Below, piece by piece: positions 15,889 through 23,700 of a stretch of 64,000 nt of DNA. The stretch is from Promicromonospora panici (GTDB lineage: Bacteria; Actinomycetota; Actinomycetes; Actinomycetales; Cellulomonadaceae), in assembly GCF_900608595.1 (NCBI RefSeq), contig NZ_UWYY01000003.1, forward strand, positions 186,001 through 250,000. Direction: 5' to 3'. The translations under genes and the position numbers were made by a program. Below the pieces are notes generated by a model. It worked only from the letters and a program-made list of their open reading frames with translations, did not search any database and was not told the origin of the DNA. Position 1 is the stretch's first letter; each line of letters begins with the position of its first letter.

Positions 15889-16944
15889 ATGAAGCGCGCT
15901 CCCCTCCTCCGGCTGCGGCCCGGCACGCCCGTGCTGAGCCGCGGTGGCGGTCAGATGCAGTGCGGGTCCGACCCGAGGTGGTCGTTCGTGCTGTCGGGTC
16001 TCACGCCGGCCGAGGAGGCGTGGCTCGAGGAGATCGCCGAGCGACGGCACGTGACGGTCGAGCAGTCGGCGGCACGGTGCGGGGTATCCGCGGAGCGGCG
16101 CGACGAGATCATGACCGCCTTGTTCCACGCGGGCGTGCTGGTCCCCGTGCCGGGGACCGTGGGTGCGGTGACCGCCCCGGCGGACGGCGCGGCCGACGCC
16201 ACGGTGCTCGGCATGCTGCGGCCCGACGGCGCGGGGCTGGCCACGCTGGCCGATCGCGCGACGCGGAGGGTGGGCGTCGTCGGCCTCGGGCGGCTGGGCA
16301 CGGCTGTGGCGCTGCACCTTGCGACAGCGGGGGTCGGCGGTCTGGTGCTGCACGACCCGCTGCCGGTGCAGATCACCGACGTCGGGCTGGGCGGGCTGCG
16401 GCCGGTCGACGTGGGACAGGCGCGCGACTTCGCCGTGCGATCGCTCCTGGCGGAGCGGTCCCCGCGCGTAGCGGTCCGGGTGGACGACAGCGCGGCGGAC
16501 GGCCTGGGATTCGATCCGGCGGATCTCGACGTCGTGGTCGTCGTCGAGCCGCATACCGCGCACCCGGCGCGGTACCAGCGGCTGCTCGGCCTGGGGGTGC
16601 CGCACCTGCCGGTGGTGGTGCGGGAGGCCGACGTGGTGGTGGGCCCGTTCGTCCGGCCGGGCCGCTCGGCATGCGTGACCTGCGTGGACCTCTCCCACGC
16701 CGATGCCGACCGGGAGTGGCCGGCGCTGGCCGCGCAGCTGCGCAAGACGCCGGAGCCGACGCACGAGGCGACGCTCGCCGCCGTGGCAGCGGCGACGGCC
16801 GCGGGCCAGGTGCTCGCCCAGCTGGACGGGCACCGGCCCGCGGCCGTCGGTGCGTGCCTGGAGATCTCGCTCCCGGCAGGGCTCCCCCGAGCCCGGCCGA
16901 CAGAGCCGCACCCGCGCTGCGGGTGCGTGCTCCTGCCAGCCTGA
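15889..16944 (+). CDS. ThiF/E1-like protein (cyclodehydratase-associated type)
   Basis: 351-aa protein with an N-terminal winged-helix-like part and a ThiF/MoeB-type Rossmann domain (RRVGVVGLGRLGTAVALHLA, then GGLVLHDPLPV). Cysteine pairs at CVTC and the C-terminal CGC could form the structural zinc site of E1 enzymes. This matches the Rv3196-like family and the non-catalytic E1-like domains that bind leader peptides in azole-modified peptide clusters. No precursor peptide or YcaO gene is nearby, so a RiPP role is not supported. The ATG at 15889 is preferred to a GTG 48 bases upstream because the family starts near MKRAP-L-LRPG. Confidence 0.75.
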   Translation: MKRAPLLRLRPGTPVLSRGGGQMQCGSDPRWSFVLSGLTPAEEAWLEEIAERRHVTVEQSAARCGVSAERRDEIMTALFHAGVLVPVPGTVGAVTAPADGAADATVLGMLRPDGAGLATLADRATRRVGVVGLGRLGTAVALHLATAGVGGLVLHDPLPVQITDVGLGGLRPVDVGQARDFAVRSLLAERSPRVAVRVDDSAADGLGFDPADLDVVVVVEPHTAHPARYQRLLGLGVPHLPVVVREADVVVGPFVRPGRSACVTCVDLSHADADREWPALAAQLRKTPEPTHEATLAAVAAATAAGQVLAQLDGHRPAAVGACLEISLPAGLPRARPTEPHPRCGCVLLPA

Positions 16945-16951
16945 GTCCCGG

Positions 16952-17015
16952 CGCTGAGTGCGGGATTTTCGCCCGGTCAATGGTCGTTGACCGGGCGAAA
17001 ATCCCGCACTCAGCG
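16952..17015. terminator. long perfect stem-loop, 29-bp arms
   Basis: The arms (starting CGCTGAGTGCGGGATTTTCG and ending in its complement) pair perfectly for 29 bp around a 6-base loop. It separates the convergent ThiF-like and whiB7 genes and probably terminates both. It is much longer than a normal intrinsic terminator. Confidence 0.85.
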
Positions 17016-17022
17016 GTACGGG

Positions 17023-17388
17023 TCAGGCAGCGGCGACGTTCTCCGACTTGCGCGGCCGGCCACGGCCGCGCTTGCGGGCAACAACCACGCCGTCCACGAA
17101 CACCTCGCCGCCCCAGACGCCCCAGGGCTCGTTGCGCTCGAGGGCGCCGGCGAGGCAGCCCTCGATCAGGGGGCAGGTGCGGCAGAGCGCCTTGGCCTGC
17201 TCCACCTGGGTGCTGTGCTCGGCGAACCACAGCTCCGGGTCGTTGGTACGGCACGGCAGCAGTGTGTCCATCAGCCGGTTGAACTCCGCCGAGTCCGAAC
17301 CGGTCCCGCTCGTGGCGGGGTGTTGAGGCGGGTCCCAGGGGCCCGAGCCGCCCTGGGGAAGAGTGTCGAGGAGCGCAGTGAGGCGCAC
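17023..17388 (-). CDS. whiB7: WhiB7 transcriptional regulator
   Basis: 121-aa iron-sulfur transcription factor that switches on intrinsic antibiotic resistance and redox genes with the primary sigma factor. It has four cluster-binding cysteines (C46, C69, C72, C78), the GVWGGE turn (90-95) and an AT-hook RGRGRPRK at 107-114, the feature that separates WhiB7 from other WhiB proteins. The AT-hook binds the A/T tract upstream of -35 in its target promoters. Such a tract and promoter are present in its own leader, together with an upstream ORF and an intrinsic terminator, so the gene is expected to be induced by ribosome stress through attenuation plus autoactivation. Downstream neighbour of uvrD2, as in mycobacteria. 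Confidence 0.96.
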   Translation of the reverse strand: MRLTALLDTLPQGGSGPWDPPQHPATSGTGSDSAEFNRLMDTLLPCRTNDPELWFAEHSTQVEQAKALCRTCPLIEGCLAGALERNEPWGVWGGEVFVDGVVVARKRGRGRPRKSENVAAA

Positions 17389-17498
17389 GGTTGTCTCCTG
17401 TGTCCTGTAAGGATGAACGTCGTCGGTGAACGTCTGGGGGAACAGGACCCCGGGCTAGATCTCTGGCCGGCCGGCCCCGTGGGGCCGGGACTCCGGAC
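17389..17498 (-). other. whiB7 leader, segment between attenuator and start codon
   Basis: Untranslated leader after the intrinsic terminator. It contains a GC-rich inverted repeat (GGCCGGCCCC / GGGGCC around 17466-17488) that could pair alternatively with the terminator region. No other gene is seen. Confidence 0.5.
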
Positions 17499-17537
17499 AA
17501 AAATTAAGGCCGCGGGTCCTAGGTGGACTCCGCGGCC
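17499..17537 (-). terminator. intrinsic attenuator in the whiB7 leader
   Basis: On the minus strand GGCCGCGG-GTCC pairs with GGACCCGCGGCC and is followed by TTAATTTTT, a true U-tract and rare in this GC-rich sequence. It lies 16 bases after the stop codon of the upstream ORF and ~110 bases before whiB7, where it can stop transcription when the leader is translated normally. Confidence 0.85.
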
Positions 17538-17553
17538 TGGATCTCTTCGGTCG

Positions 17554-17724
17554 TTAGACCGGCGAGTCTCCTGGCGATGCGGAGTCGGGTGCGAGAGCGG
17601 ACGGCTTGTTGCCTCCGCGGTGAGTGCGCGCGCGGAAAGACAGAGCTGCGCCGGTAGCCGGGACGGGCTCGTAGCCGAGCACGTGCTTGCACACCTGCAG
17701 ATCCGTCTGCGGAATCATGTTCAT
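17554..17724 (-). CDS. whiB7 leader ORF (uORF)
   Basis: 56-codon ORF starting MNMIPQTDLQVCKHVLGYEP and ending just before the attenuator hairpin. AGGAGG lies 14 bases before this ATG; a TTG at 17730 is better spaced (8 bases) and would give a 58-residue peptide. Mycobacterial and streptomycete whiB7 genes are controlled through a translated uORF whose stalling allows read-through of a downstream terminator. The same parts in the same order are present here. The peptide itself has no recognised function. Confidence 0.75.
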   Translation of the reverse strand: MNMIPQTDLQVCKHVLGYEPVPATGAALSFRARTHRGGNKPSALAPDSASPGDSPV

Positions 17725-17801
17725 CTCCAATGCACCCACCTCCTCACTCGAATCCGGGCCCGACCTTCTCGGCCTTGCCCACTGCTGTCAGGGACGTATG
17801 A

Positions 17802-17841
17802 ACACTATGCCGGGCCGCCGCGGGGAGCCAACTCTTTTTCC
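17802..17841 (-). promoter_or_regulatory. WhiB7-type autoregulatory promoter
   Basis: On the minus strand an A-rich tract (GGAAAAAGA) sits just upstream of a TTGGCT -35 box, and TAGTGT follows 18 bases later as -10. An A/T tract abutting the -35 element is the known WhiB7 target signature, read through its AT-hook. Located ~80 bp before the leader ORF. Confidence 0.75.
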
Positions 17842-17868
17842 AAACTTTCTTGAGAAGTTTTTCGGACT

Positions 17869-17902
17869 GCCCGGGACGGCTCACTGGGCAGCCATCCCGG
17901 GC
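17869..17902. terminator. stem-loop after uvrD2
   Basis: GCCCGGGA-GGCT pairs with AGCC-TCCCGGGC with one central mismatch, 50 bases beyond the uvrD2 stop codon and just upstream of the whiB7 promoter. No U-tract follows. Confidence 0.5.
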
Positions 17903-17951
17903 GGCCCCGGATCCCCCGAAAGTTCCCTCGCCGGACCACCTGACAGACCGC

Positions 17952-19970
17952 TCAGGAACCCGGTGCACCCGACACGATCGCGAGGATCGTGGCGCCGTAC
18001 TTGTCGATCTTCGCCGGACCGATGCCATTCACGCGAGCAAGTTCGGCTATGCCCGAAGGTCGGATCTCCGCGATGGCGGCCAGGGTCGCGTCCGTGAGCA
18101 CCGTGTAGGCGGGTTTGTCCGCTTCCCGGGCGACCTCGAGCCGCCAGTCGCGCAGGGCGTCGAAGAGCGCGACGTCGTGCTCGCCGGTCAGCAGCGCGCG
18201 GGCCTGGTCCTTCTGCGCGGCGGTCCGGGCGCGGGGTGCGCGCGCGTCGTCCGGCCACAGCCCGTCGAGGAACCGTGTCCGTTTGCGTGTGGCGCGTCCG
18301 CCCGGGTTCCGCGAGCGCCCGAACGACACCTCCAGGTGCTCACGGGCGCGGGTGATGCCCACGTACAGCAGCCGGCGCTCCTCGTGGACGGCGTTGTCGG
18401 TCTCCGCGAGCGAGATGGGCATGAGGCCCTCGCTCATGCCCGCGAGGAAGACGGCGTCCCACTCCAGGCCCTTCGCGGCGTGCAGCGAGGCGAGCGTGAC
18501 GCCCTCGACGGTGGGCGCGTGCTGCGCGGCGGCGCGCTCGTCGAGCTCGGCTACGAGGGCGGCGACCGTCGCGGGGGCCTCCGGCGTCGCGGCGGCGGCC
18601 AGGTCGTCGGCGAGCGAGACGAGCGCCTGCATCGCGTCCCAGCGTTCCCGGGCGGCTCCGCGCGCCGCGGGCGGCTGGTCGGCCCAGCCGGCGGCGGCAA
18701 GGATGTCCCGCACCTGGTCCGGCATGGGCCGTTCCGGGTCGGCGGAGCGGGCGGCGCCGCGCAGCAGCACTATCGCGTCGCGCACCTCCTTGCGCTGGAA
18801 GAACCGCTGTCCGCCGCGTACGAGGTAGCCGACGCCGGCGTCCGCGAACGCCGCCTCGAACGCCTCCGACTGGGCGTTGGTGCGGTACAGCACCGCTATC
18901 TCGCTCGCCGGCACACCGGACTGGATCAGGCGTGCGGCCCGGGTCGCGACGCCCTTGGCCTCGGCCTCGTCGTCGTCGTATGCCATGAAGGTGACGGGCG
19001 GGCCGGGCTTGCGCTGCGCGATGAGCTCCAGCGCCTGGTGCGCCCCGCCGCCGCGGCCCGCGCGCTTCAGCACCAGGTTGGCGAGGTTCACGACCTGGGG
19101 CGTGGAGCGGTAGTCGCGCACGAGGCGGATCTCCTGCGCCTCCGGGTAGGTGCGCCGGAACTCCAGGAGGTGGCGCGGGGAGGCACCGGTGAAGGAGTAG
19201 ATGGTCTGCGACGGGTCGCCGACCACGCACAGCTCCTTGCGCCCGCCCAGCCATTGGTCCAGCAGGAACTGCTGCAGCGGCGAGACGTCCTGGTACTCGT
19301 CGACGACGAAGTGCCGGTACTGCGAGCGGACTTCGTCGGCCACGGCCTTGTGGCTGTTCAGCATGTCCCCGAGCATGAGGAGCACGTCCTCGAAGTCGAT
19401 GACGCCCCGCTCGGTCTTCACGTCCTCGTACGCCGTGATGAGGCGCGACACCGTCTGGGTGTCGTAGCCCGACGGCGCGTCGCGACCGGTCGCGTACGCC
19501 GCCTTCTCGTAGTCGTCGGCTGCGATGAGCGAGACCTTCGCCCACTCGATCTCGCTGCTCAGGTCGCGGACCGCCACGCGGTCCACGCTCAGGCCGAGGC
19601 GCCGCGCCGCCTCCGCGACGAACTGCGCCTTGTACTCCTGCAGGCGCGGCGGCGCGCCACCCACGATGCGCGGCCAGAAGTAGCCGAGCTGGCGCAGCGC
19701 GGCGGAGTGGAACGTGCGGGCCTGTACGCCCTGGACGCCGAGCTCCCGCAGCCGCGTGCGCATCTCTCCCGCCGCGCGGGCCGTGAAGGTCACCGCCAGC
19801 ACGCTGGTCGGCTTGTAGGCGCCGATGCGGACGCCGTACGCGATGCGGTGCGTGATGGCGCGCGTCTTGCCCGTGCCCGCTCCCGCGAGCACCACGACCG
19901 GACCGTTGAGCGCGAGCGCCACCTCGCGCTGCTCGGGGTCGAGGGCGGTCAGGATCGCGTCGGGGCTCAT
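17952..19970 (-). CDS. uvrD2: UvrD2 superfamily I DNA helicase with HRDC domain
   Basis: 672-aa 3'-5' SF1 helicase. Motif I AGAGTGKT (30-37), the arm TFTARAAGEMRTRL, motif II DEYQD, motif III GDPSQTIYSFTGA, motif IV DYRST and motif VI YVGITRAREHLEVSFGRS are all present. The C terminus is an HRDC domain (about 600-672), the architecture of mycobacterial UvrD2 (Rv3198c), which unwinds DNA in repair and is essential in M. tuberculosis. The start is placed at MSPDAILTAL because the family begins there; an ATG 48 bases upstream is also possible and would leave only ~40 bp to the divergent mycoredoxin gene. The tetracysteine linker typical of mycobacterial UvrD2 is not evident. Confidence 0.92.
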   Translation of the reverse strand: MSPDAILTALDPEQREVALALNGPVVVLAGAGTGKTRAITHRIAYGVRIGAYKPTSVLAVTFTARAAGEMRTRLRELGVQGVQARTFHSAALRQLGYFWPRIVGGAPPRLQEYKAQFVAEAARRLGLSVDRVAVRDLSSEIEWAKVSLIAADDYEKAAYATGRDAPSGYDTQTVSRLITAYEDVKTERGVIDFEDVLLMLGDMLNSHKAVADEVRSQYRHFVVDEYQDVSPLQQFLLDQWLGGRKELCVVGDPSQTIYSFTGASPRHLLEFRRTYPEAQEIRLVRDYRSTPQVVNLANLVLKRAGRGGGAHQALELIAQRKPGPPVTFMAYDDDEAEAKGVATRAARLIQSGVPASEIAVLYRTNAQSEAFEAAFADAGVGYLVRGGQRFFQRKEVRDAIVLLRGAARSADPERPMPDQVRDILAAAGWADQPPAARGAARERWDAMQALVSLADDLAAAATPEAPATVAALVAELDERAAAQHAPTVEGVTLASLHAAKGLEWDAVFLAGMSEGLMPISLAETDNAVHEERRLLYVGITRAREHLEVSFGRSRNPGGRATRKRTRFLDGLWPDDARAPRARTAAQKDQARALLTGEHDVALFDALRDWRLEVAREADKPAYTVLTDATLAAIAEIRPSGIAELARVNGIGPAKIDKYGATILAIVSGAPGS

Positions 19971-20058
19971 CGGTCCAGGATGATTCGAACCGTCGGCGGA
20001 GTTGGTCTGGGTGAGCATCGTCTGCGATTCTCGCAGCAACCACTGACAAGGAGTACAG

Positions 20059-20328
20059 ATGTCGGAGTCGACCACGCCGGTACCCGAGAACGGAACACTC
20101 CTGATGTACTCGACCACCTGGTGCGGGTACTGCCGTCGGCTTCGTACGCAGCTCGACTCGGAAGGCATCGGCTACACGGTCGTCGACATCGAGCAGCACC
20201 CGGCTGCCGCCGCATACGTGGAGCAGGTCAACGGCGGCAACCAGACGGTTCCGACAGTGGTGTACCCGGACGGTTCGGCGGCGACCAACCCGAGCCTGGC
20301 CCAGGTGAAGCAGGCCCTCGCGGCCTGA
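20059..20328 (+). CDS. mrx1: mycoredoxin (glutaredoxin-like)
   Basis: 89-aa thioredoxin-fold oxidoreductase with active site CGYC (22-25), a cis-Pro loop QTVPTVVY and GS near 70. Mycoredoxins reduce mycothiol-protein mixed disulfides with the first Cys. AAGGAG seven bases before the ATG sets the start. Its position divergent from uvrD2 matches M. tuberculosis Rv3198A/Rv3198c. Confidence 0.95.
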   Translation: MSESTTPVPENGTLLMYSTTWCGYCRRLRTQLDSEGIGYTVVDIEQHPAAAAYVEQVNGGNQTVPTVVYPDGSAATNPSLAQVKQALAA

Positions 20329-20358
20329 CCGCGGCTCCGGCCCGACCGCGGCTCGCGC

Positions 20359-21579
20359 CTACCAGTCCAGGTCGGAGCCGAGCCAGGCGGAGAACCTGGC
20401 GAGGGGCTCGTTCGCGCGACGATGCGCACGGACCAGCACCCGGGTCACCTCTCGCGTGGTCGGATGGCGTCGCGTCTGCTGCGGCGCGAACTTCTTCGCC
20501 TTCTCGAGGCTCAGCAGCGCGCTGTCGGTCCTCCCCTGCCAGAGCTGGGCCCGCGCTACGTCCATGTGATGGTGCCCCACCCGGATCGGCACCCGCCGGA
20601 CGACGTCGTCGGAGAAGCGCAGCTCGTCGGCGAGGGCCAGGGCGCGAGGGCCGTCGCCCGACTCGACCGCCGACGCCACCGCGTGGATCTCCACGTTCGT
20701 GCGCCCGAACGCCAGGTTGCGCCAGTCGTTGTCGGTGTCCGGGCCCGTGTGCCGTGCGGCCTGGCGCGCCTCGGCGACGTGCGCGACCGCCTCGTCCGAC
20801 CGGTTGGCGCGTGCGGCGAGGATCGCCGACCGCAGGTGGAGCGACCCCACCATGCGGAGCGCGGCCGGACCCTCGTCCGATCCCGGATCGACCTCCGCCA
20901 GGGACCGGTCGAGGACCCGCAGCCCGGCGTCGTACGCGCCCAGCCGCATCAGTGACGTGGTGCGTATCCAGCTGGCGAAGGCCTTCATCACCGGATCGCC
21001 CGACTGTGTGGCGATCCACGCGATGCGGTCCTCCACGATCGTCGAGAGGTCCTCGTAGCCTGCCTGGTACGTGACGGCGTGCGCGGCATAGAACATGCCC
21101 ATCAGCGCGTCGAACAGCACTTCCCGCTGGTCCTCGTCGCTGTCGTGCACCATCGCGAAGGCTTCGATCAGCAGCGGCGGCAGCCGCCCAGCCACCTCGA
21201 AGTTCCGGTCGAGCTGGTACAGGGTGGCGATCTCCGCCGCATCGCGCGCAAGCTCCGCCGGGCTCCGCGGAGCCGTCCCGAGCTCCGCGGACAGGTCCCA
21301 GTAGGCCAGCGCGCGGCGCAGGTCGGGCATGGCCGTGTGGACCCGATCCGGGCGGGGCCCTTCGCGGTCGTACGGCTGGCCCGTCAGCGTGGTGCTGTCG
21401 ACGTGCAGGGCCCGGGCCAGGGCCGCGACGACCGGCTGGGAGGCGATCCTCGATCCCTGCTCCATCTTGCGCAGCAGCGACACGCTCACCCCGGCGTCGT
21501 GTGCCAGGGCGATCTGGGTGACCCCGCGCGCCTTGCGCTGGTGCGCGATCCGGCGACCGATGGAGTCGTCGTCAGTCAT
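20359..21579 (-). CDS. XRE-family regulator with TPR-like C-terminal domain
   Basis: 406 aa. An N-terminal Cro/C1-type helix-turn-helix (RRIAHQRKARGVTQIALAH, then VSLLRKMEQGSRIASQPVVA, residues 5-55) is followed by ~340 residues of helical repeats rich in Ala/Leu/Arg, the layout of large actinobacterial XRE regulators whose TPR region senses a peptide or partner. AAGGGA eight bases before the ATG supports this start over a GTG 21 bases upstream. A perfect 21-bp palindrome lies between it and the divergent HAD and methyltransferase genes, probably its operator. Regulators of this build also accompany lanthipeptide-type clusters; no precursor gene was found here. Confidence 0.85.
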   Translation of the reverse strand: MTDDDSIGRRIAHQRKARGVTQIALAHDAGVSVSLLRKMEQGSRIASQPVVAALARALHVDSTTLTGQPYDREGPRPDRVHTAMPDLRRALAYWDLSAELGTAPRSPAELARDAAEIATLYQLDRNFEVAGRLPPLLIEAFAMVHDSDEDQREVLFDALMGMFYAAHAVTYQAGYEDLSTIVEDRIAWIATQSGDPVMKAFASWIRTTSLMRLGAYDAGLRVLDRSLAEVDPGSDEGPAALRMVGSLHLRSAILAARANRSDEAVAHVAEARQAARHTGPDTDNDWRNLAFGRTNVEIHAVASAVESGDGPRALALADELRFSDDVVRRVPIRVGHHHMDVARAQLWQGRTDSALLSLEKAKKFAPQQTRRHPTTREVTRVLVRAHRRANEPLARFSAWLGSDLDW

Positions 21580-21673
21580 CTCGTGGTCCCTTGCTGGCAC
21601 AGGTGGCGGGCACTCGCCACCCTATGGCCTTCGGCGATATGTCCGACAGGTCCGACCCCACTTATGGGGACTT

Positions 21674-21694
21674 TGTGACACAAACTGTGTCACA
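21674..21694. promoter_or_regulatory. perfect palindromic operator between XRE regulator and HAD gene
   Basis: TGTGACACA-AAC-TGTGTCACA, two perfect 9-bp half-sites around 3 bases, about 95 bp before the regulator and 80 bp before the HAD gene. This is the best-formed operator in the window and probably controls both directions. Confidence 0.8.
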
Positions 21695-21775
21695 TCAGCG
21701 CCTTGACACCCGCGAAAGTGGAGAGTGGGCCGCCCCGCACGGGCGGGGACCCGGTGATGCGAGGGGACGAGGACA

Positions 21776-22633
21776 ATGAGGACTGGTCGCAACGCAAGGC
21801 ATCGCGCACTGGCCGGGCAGGGCCCGTACCTGGTCGCGCTGGACATCGACGGCACCCTCCTGGACACCGGCATGGACGTCTCCCCGGTCACGGCGCGCGC
21901 CGTGGCGGCGGCATGCGCGGCCGGCCATCACGTCGTCCTGGCCACGGGGCGCTCACTGATCGGCGCTCTGCCGGTCGCGAGGAACCTCGGCCTCGACGAC
22001 GGGTGGGTCGTCGTCTCGAACGGTGCCGTCACGGCGCAGCTGGCCCCTGAGGCACCCCGCGGGTACGTCGTGCACGAGCAGCACACGTTCGACGTCGGCC
22101 CGGTGGTGCGGCTCGCCCATGCCCGGCTCCCCGGCGTGCGGGTCGCGGTCGAGATCGTCGGGTGGGGCTACGCCGTCACGCACGAGTTCGACCGCGCGGA
22201 GGTCAACGGCGAGCAGCGCGTCGTCCAGCGTGCCGACGAGCTGTGGGCCGCCCCTGTCACCCGCGCGATCCTGGCCGGCCCCGACGTCACGAGCCTGGTG
22301 CGCCCGCTCCAGGACCTCGGCGTCACGGCAACCCCCAACGCACAGCACTGGGTCGACGTCACGGCGCCCGGCCTGTCGAAGGCGACTGCCCTCGACACGA
22401 TCCGGGGCATGCTCGGGGTCGACCCCGCGCACACGGTCGCGATCGGTGACGGCTGGAACGACCGGGAGATGCTGGCCTGGGCGGAGCACGGCGTCGCGAT
22501 GGGCCATGCCCCCGAACCGGTCAAGGCGTTCGCGAAGCGGGTCACGGGCACGATCCACGAGCACGGTGCCGCAACCGTCCTGCACGCCCTCGTGGAGGGC
22601 GCCGCGCCCCTTCACCTACCGACTCCCGCCTGA
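21776..22633 (+). CDS. HAD superfamily phosphatase (Cof type)
   Basis: 285-aa Cof/YbjI-type sugar or cofactor phosphatase. Motif I is LDIDGTLLDT (Asp nucleophile, ~23-32), motif II LATGRS, the Lys motif is GLSKATAL and motifs III/IV read IGDGWNDREMLAWAEHGVAM. The C2-type cap lies between. It overlaps no gene but is followed after 23 bp by a methyltransferase, and both are downstream of the palindromic operator, so they probably form an operon regulated by the XRE protein. The natural substrate is unknown. Confidence 0.9.
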   Translation: MRTGRNARHRALAGQGPYLVALDIDGTLLDTGMDVSPVTARAVAAACAAGHHVVLATGRSLIGALPVARNLGLDDGWVVVSNGAVTAQLAPEAPRGYVVHEQHTFDVGPVVRLAHARLPGVRVAVEIVGWGYAVTHEFDRAEVNGEQRVVQRADELWAAPVTRAILAGPDVTSLVRPLQDLGVTATPNAQHWVDVTAPGLSKATALDTIRGMLGVDPAHTVAIGDGWNDREMLAWAEHGVAMGHAPEPVKAFAKRVTGTIHEHGAATVLHALVEGAAPLHLPTPA

Positions 22634-22656
22634 AGCGCGTGACGTGGAGCCGCATC

Positions 22657-23682
22657 ATGACCAGCGACTTCTCCAGCGTCCCTGACGCCGACGCCGTCGC
22701 GAAGGCTGCGCGCGCGATCCCGGCGGAGCTCTATCTCCGGCCTGATAGGGACGCCCTCCTGCCTGCCGTCCCTGGGCGGACGATTGTGCGGCAGCTTCGG
22801 GCCCTGGGTCTGCGCCCCGGCATGCGGGTCCTGGAGATCGGCACGGGATCGGGTTACGCGGCCGCTCTCCTGGGTCACATCGTGGGTCCGAACGGCCACG
22901 TGGTCACGGTCGACGCCGACGAGGACCTGGCGAGACGCGCGGGCGCGCTGTTCACCGCACACGGGCACCGAGCCGTCGCGATGACGGGCGACGGCCTGCT
23001 GGGGTATCCCGACCGCGCGCCGTACGACCGGATCAGCGTCGGCGCCACGCCCGCCGCCATCCCGGCGGCGTGGCTCGACCAGCTCGCCCCGGACGGGGTG
23101 CTCGTCACCGGGTGCCTCGTCTCCGACCTGCCCGGCACGTACGCGGTGGCGCACATCGTCAAGAGGGCCGACCGTCCACGCGTCACGGTGCACGCGGGCC
23201 GGTACCCGCCCATGGGCCGTCGCGCCGTCCGACCCACGGTCACCGTCGTGACAGGGCGGGACAGCTCCCACTACTACCTGGCCTCGAGCAGTCCGAACCG
23301 AGCCACGGCCGAGCAGTTCCTCGCCATCCTCCGCGCGGGACACGCCGAGGCCTGGCCAGGCGCGGCCGGTGATTTCCTGGACCTGAGGAACTGGCTCCTG
23401 GCGATGCGCCCCCGGGGTCTGTTCACGGCGGCCACCGAGCTCGGCGAGGGCATCGGGATCGCCTTCAGGGCGACCGACGACGCCGTCGGCCACGCCGGAG
23501 CGCCAGAGGTCGCGATGGTCACGGCCACACACTTCATCGCACGCCCGGCCGGGTCACCCACGGCTGCCCGGCTCGCCGGCCTGATGGCCGACTGGCAGGC
23601 CGAGGGCTACCCGGCCACCAGTGACCTCGACGCCGTTCTGCTCCAGGACGGCGACGTCTACCGGGTGCGGCTCGACGACTGA
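22657..23682 (+). CDS. PIMT-like SAM-dependent methyltransferase
   Basis: 341 aa, protein-L-isoaspartate O-methyltransferase fold. The SAM-binding motif is VLEIGTGSGYAAALLGHIVG (near residue 75), followed by VTVDADEDLARRA and the post-motif PYDRISVGATPAAIPAAWLD. Length exceeds repair-type PIMTs (~210 aa) by a C-terminal domain of ~130 residues, as in actinobacterial methyltransferases linked to peptide modification (FxLD-type). GGAG seven bases before this ATG supports the start. With the XRE-TPR regulator and HAD phosphatase it may form a small modification locus, but no precursor peptide was found. Confidence 0.8.
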   Translation: MTSDFSSVPDADAVAKAARAIPAELYLRPDRDALLPAVPGRTIVRQLRALGLRPGMRVLEIGTGSGYAAALLGHIVGPNGHVVTVDADEDLARRAGALFTAHGHRAVAMTGDGLLGYPDRAPYDRISVGATPAAIPAAWLDQLAPDGVLVTGCLVSDLPGTYAVAHIVKRADRPRVTVHAGRYPPMGRRAVRPTVTVVTGRDSSHYYLASSSPNRATAEQFLAILRAGHAEAWPGAAGDFLDLRNWLLAMRPRGLFTAATELGEGIGIAFRATDDAVGHAGAPEVAMVTATHFIARPAGSPTAARLAGLMADWQAEGYPATSDLDAVLLQDGDVYRVRLDD

Positions 23683-23700
23683 CTCGCGCCCCGGGCCGTA

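Noticed and set aside
15889-16944. Azole-modified peptide (TOMM) cluster
   Set aside because: The ThiF-like protein resembles leader-binding E1 domains, but no YcaO or precursor is present and the gene is part of a conserved actinobacterial block with whiB7 and DUF2342.
20359-23682. Lanthipeptide (FxLD-type) biosynthetic cluster
   Set aside because: The XRE-TPR regulator and PIMT-like methyltransferase fit, but there is no LanB/LanC-like dehydratase or cyclase and no precursor ORF.
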